Shown piece after piece: positions 61,189-64,000 of a stretch of DNA of 64,000 nt. The notes under the pieces are model-generated. The model saw only the letters and a list, made by a program, of their open reading frames with translations. It was not told the origin of the DNA and did no database searches. The stretch's first letter is position 1. Each line of letters begins with the position of its first letter. The DNA comes from Stieleria magnilauensis. Lineage in GTDB: Bacteria; Planctomycetota; Planctomycetia; Pirellulales; Pirellulaceae. The position numbers and the translations under genes were made by a program. The stretch is from assembly GCA_007753675.1 (NCBI GenBank), contig CP036432.1:7256233-7320232 (forward strand), given 5' to 3'.

Positions 61189-64000
61189 ATGTCGGATTTT
61201 CGATTCGCAACGCCAGGTTGGTCGGCGGCCCTGTGGGTCGTCTTGGCAACCTTCATCACGCTGCTCTACCTGGAGCAGCGACGTGGTGATGCGCTGGCGA
61301 GATTCCTGTCGCCTGTCATGCAACCGCGACTGGTCTCACGTTCGTCGTTGATGCGTCGCTCGATGACGACATTGCTGTTGGGACTCGCATCGGTTTGTTT
61401 TGTCCTGGCACTGATGCGACCGCAATACGGATTGACCTACGTCAAAGCGCCACGCGTCGGTGCGCAGATCATGTTTTGCCTGGACGTCAGCAAGTCGATG
61501 CTGGCCGAAGACGTCGCGCCGAACCGACTGGAACGCGCCAAAGCCGACATCACCGACTTGCTGACGTTCTTGGATGGGGATCAAGTCGGATTGATCGGGT
61601 TTGCCGGACGGGCGAGTGTGCTGTGCCCACTGACACCAGACTACGGCTTCTTCAAATTGGTGCTCGACGGCGCCGGTCCCAACAGCGTCGGACGCGGCGG
61701 CACCCGATTGGAAGAACCTCTCCGCAAAGCCTTGGACGGATTCCGTTCCGAAAGCGATGTCTCGCGCGTCGTGTTTCTGATCACCGATGGCGAAGACCAC
61801 GATTCGCACCCGTTGGATGTGGCCAAGGACGCGATCGAACGCGGAATCAAAATCGTCGCCGTCGGCCTGGGCGATGAAGCGGGCAGCGAGATTCGCATCA
61901 CCGATCCACGAACGGGCGTGCAACAGCAGGTGCTCGATGCGGACAACCGTCCCGTCGTCACGCGTTTGGACGGAGAAACACTTCGCGAACTCGCCTTGGC
62001 GACCGAAGGCGTTTATATCCCCGCGGGAACGGGAACCCTGGATCTGAAATCGATCTACGACGCCCACATCCAGCCGCTGGTCCGCGGAGAATTGTCCACC
62101 GAAGGTCGCGCGATCCGGCGCGATGCGTTCCAGTGGCTGATCCTGGCCGGGCTGATCCTGCTGGTCGCCGCCGTCGTCCTGGGCCACCGCCGTGCTGCCG
62201 ATGCGATCGTACAGCCAGACGGACTGCCGGATGGAAAGCGGGAAGTACCGCAGCAAGCAACGCCGAACGATGCGGCCGCGAAAGTCGCGTTGGTGCTGCT
62301 GATCACAGCGACGCTGTCTCCCGGTACCGCGATCGCCGACCAAACCGCAACCGATCAATCCGCACCGGCGATCGCTCCAGCGGACAACGCGTTAGACAAC
62401 GAGGCGACCGACGCAGTCGCGATCGTCGACGCCGACGAACCGATGGACGCTCGGGAAAGCTACAACCGAGGACTCGATCGGCTGAGTGGCGATTTGGATG
62501 AAGCCGAACGTTTGCTCAGCCAAGCCCGTCGAGACGCCGGCAGCGACGGTGAAGTTCGGTTTCGGGCGACGTACAACCTGGGCTGGGTCGAAATCAACCG
62601 CGCCGATGCAATCATCGAAGAAGAACCCGAACAGGCGCTCCAACATCTGCAACGAGCCGCGGGGTGGTTCCGAGACGCGATCCGATTGCGCAGCGACGCC
62701 GACGACGCACGTCACAATCTGGAAGTCGTTCTACTGCGAATCACGCAACTCCGCGATCAACTGATGAAACAGGACGATCAAGACCTGACGGCCCAATTGG
62801 ACGCCTTGATCGCCGCTCAACGCCAGACCATCAGCAATCTCCGCGCGCTCGTCCAACAGATTGCCGAGAGCGACGATCCAAACATCGCTGATCAGCACCG
62901 AACATCGTTCCAACGATTGGCCATCGATCAACGCGTCGCACTGTCGGACCTGCAGGGTTTGGTCGAACAGGCTGCCGGCGAATTGGAAACATTGGAATCC
63001 AAAGCAGAATCCGAACGAACACCGGAAGAAAACATCCGTATCGCACAACTGGCCAGTTTATTGAGCTACCTGAACCAGGGCAGCCAACGGATCGGTCAAT
63101 CTCGCAGCCAACTTCGTCGCCGTCAGGCATCACGCGGGTTTCGCCGCGCCGCGACGGCATTGAACCAATTGAAACGCGCCCGCGATCAACTGCGCCAGCC
63201 GTTGGAAATCTTGGACGCTCTTTCGAGAGACATCACCGAGACGGCACAGCACACCGCACTCAAGGCGATGGAAAGCCGAGGGATCGGCGGACAAGACGAT
63301 TCACCTGTGATCCCCCGATGGATCGATCAGGAGTTCTTAGCCGACTCCCAAGCCGATCTGACCGGCCGCACCGAAGAGCTGACCAACCGGCTTGCGGCCG
63401 GCCTGGACAGCACCTCCCAAGACGATGCAGCAGCCGACATCGACGCCGAGCAACAAGCGTTTTTTGAGAAACTCAGCCGGGCAATGCCGCACCTGAACGC
63501 GGCCACCGATGCGTTGAAGACCGCGGACGAGAAACTTGCCTTCCCCGATTACGCCGCCGCAAGCGAACAGCAGGTCAATGCGCTCAAAGAATTGCAACGG
63601 GCACGGGAACAGTTTGCGGACTTGAAAACCCTGATCGAATTGGCCTACGCCGGTGAACAGGAAATCGGTGCTGCGTTGGCGGAACTGATCGGTCAACCGG
63701 AGACGGCTGAATCACCGGCTTCCGAATCAGCAGCTTCCGAATCACCGTCCGCCGAGGCACTGCCCGCCGACGCCGTGAAACAGCTCGTCGATTTCATCAG
63801 CGAGCGTCAGGCGGAAAACCTGCGACGCATGCAACGGTTGCGAGACGAGATTGTCGCCGAGACCGCCAAAGCTCAAGCCTCGCAAGACGAATCCGCCGAA
63901 CAAGAATCGGCCGATCCAGCAAGCGATGAACCGTCTCAGGAGATGCAACGACTCACCCTTGCCATGCAACTGGCCGAACGCGCGAGCGAACAGATGAACG
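61189..64000 (+). CDS. BatB-BatC fusion: VWA membrane protein joined to TPR/coiled-coil protein (3' end outside window)
   Basis: At least 937 aa, open to the last base, starting 1 nt after the BatA stop. Residues 1-330 are BatB-like: membrane helices (about 8-27 and 60-76), VWA MIDAS D99-V-S-K-S103, a GDQVGLIGFAGRA strand, VVFLITDGEDHD, and a closing helix (about 311-333). Residues 365-383 (KVALVLLITATLSPGTAIAD) look like a leftover signal peptide. After it come a TPR-like region (about 410-520, YNRGLDRLSGDLDEAERLL, ATYNLGWVEINRAD) and a long Gln/Ala/Glu-rich coiled coil. Separate BatC proteins have a signal and TPR, so this looks like a gene fusion. The remaining length is unknown. Confidence 0.9.
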   Translation, partial: MSDFRFATPGWSAALWVVLATFITLLYLEQRRGDALARFLSPVMQPRLVSRSSLMRRSMTTLLLGLASVCFVLALMRPQYGLTYVKAPRVGAQIMFCLDVSKSMLAEDVAPNRLERAKADITDLLTFLDGDQVGLIGFAGRASVLCPLTPDYGFFKLVLDGAGPNSVGRGGTRLEEPLRKALDGFRSESDVSRVVFLITDGEDHDSHPLDVAKDAIERGIKIVAVGLGDEAGSEIRITDPRTGVQQQVLDADNRPVVTRLDGETLRELALATEGVYIPAGTGTLDLKSIYDAHIQPLVRGELSTEGRAIRRDAFQWLILAGLILLVAAVVLGHRRAADAIVQPDGLPDGKREVPQQATPNDAAAKVALVLLITATLSPGTAIADQTATDQSAPAIAPADNALDNEATDAVAIVDADEPMDARESYNRGLDRLSGDLDEAERLLSQARRDAGSDGEVRFRATYNLGWVEINRADAIIEEEPEQALQHLQRAAGWFRDAIRLRSDADDARHNLEVVLLRITQLRDQLMKQDDQDLTAQLDALIAAQRQTISNLRALVQQIAESDDPNIADQHRTSFQRLAIDQRVALSDLQGLVEQAAGELETLESKAESERTPEENIRIAQLASLLSYLNQGSQRIGQSRSQLRRRQASRGFRRAATALNQLKRARDQLRQPLEILDALSRDITETAQHTALKAMESRGIGGQDDSPVIPRWIDQEFLADSQADLTGRTEELTNRLAAGLDSTSQDDAAADIDAEQQAFFEKLSRAMPHLNAATDALKTADEKLAFPDYAAASEQQVNALKELQRAREQFADLKTLIELAYAGEQEIGAALAELIGQPETAESPASESAASESPSAEALPADAVKQLVDFISERQAENLRRMQRLRDEIVAETAKAQASQDESAEQESADPASDEPSQEMQRLTLAMQLAERASEQMN

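Overview
The window looks like chromosomal DNA of a planctomycete, probably of the marine Rhodopirellula/Stieleria-like Pirellulaceae. No marker gene gives a name. The case rests on several traits seen together: giant secreted proteins with the LEPR/LESRxLLA N-terminal motif, PEP-CTERM proteins, three sulfatases, an ECF sigma factor next to a Ser/Thr kinase with WD40 repeats, a MoxR-DUF58-Bat cluster, high G+C, and small hairpin repeats between genes. I found no rRNA, tRNA, CRISPR array or transposase.

Layout. (1) 1-15669: the 3' part of a giant secreted gene, over 5.2 kaa. It has a complete vanadium-haloperoxidase-type active site, then Ig-like, propeller and IPT-like modules, and an in-frame tandem duplication of 3,942 bp with a third, truncated copy. 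A small PEP-CTERM gene follows. (2) 16532-23387: a two-lobed GH43-like protein, a sulfatase and a Tat-exported PhoD-like protein, which together suggest breakdown of sulfated polysaccharide. (3) 23736-25379: a response-regulator receiver domain fused to glutamate dehydrogenase, the most unusual single gene here. (4) 25753-30724: ECF sigma factor and WD40 kinase. (5) 30954-44651: a 4,565-residue LEPR-motif protein with an IgGFc-binding-like domain, ten putative-Ig modules, a full RHS/YD region and a lower-G+C C-terminal tip. (6) 44872-46824: a PEP-CTERM protein and a LESRRLLA/dockerin-like gene broken by a frameshift in a GGTC tract.

(7) 46988-55228: a small membrane protein, a sulfatase, a ThuA-like protein, a DUF1801/OmdA protein, a GH5 glycosidase on the minus strand, a sulfatase with a C-terminal beta-roll, and a PLD-like nuclease. 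(8) 55444-56511 (minus): a secreted esterase. (9) 56831 to the end: MoxR ATPase, DUF58, BatD-like, BatA-like and a BatB-BatC fusion that runs off the window, an Aerotolerance-type cluster tightly packed from DUF58 onward.

Themes. Exported enzymes for sulfated or complex glycans (three sulfatases, GH43-like, GH5, esterase, ThuA-like) lie among very large surface or matrix proteins. The sigma/kinase pair sits directly upstream of the RHS giant, but a regulatory link is only inference. All assignments come from reading motifs by eye; no database search was run.
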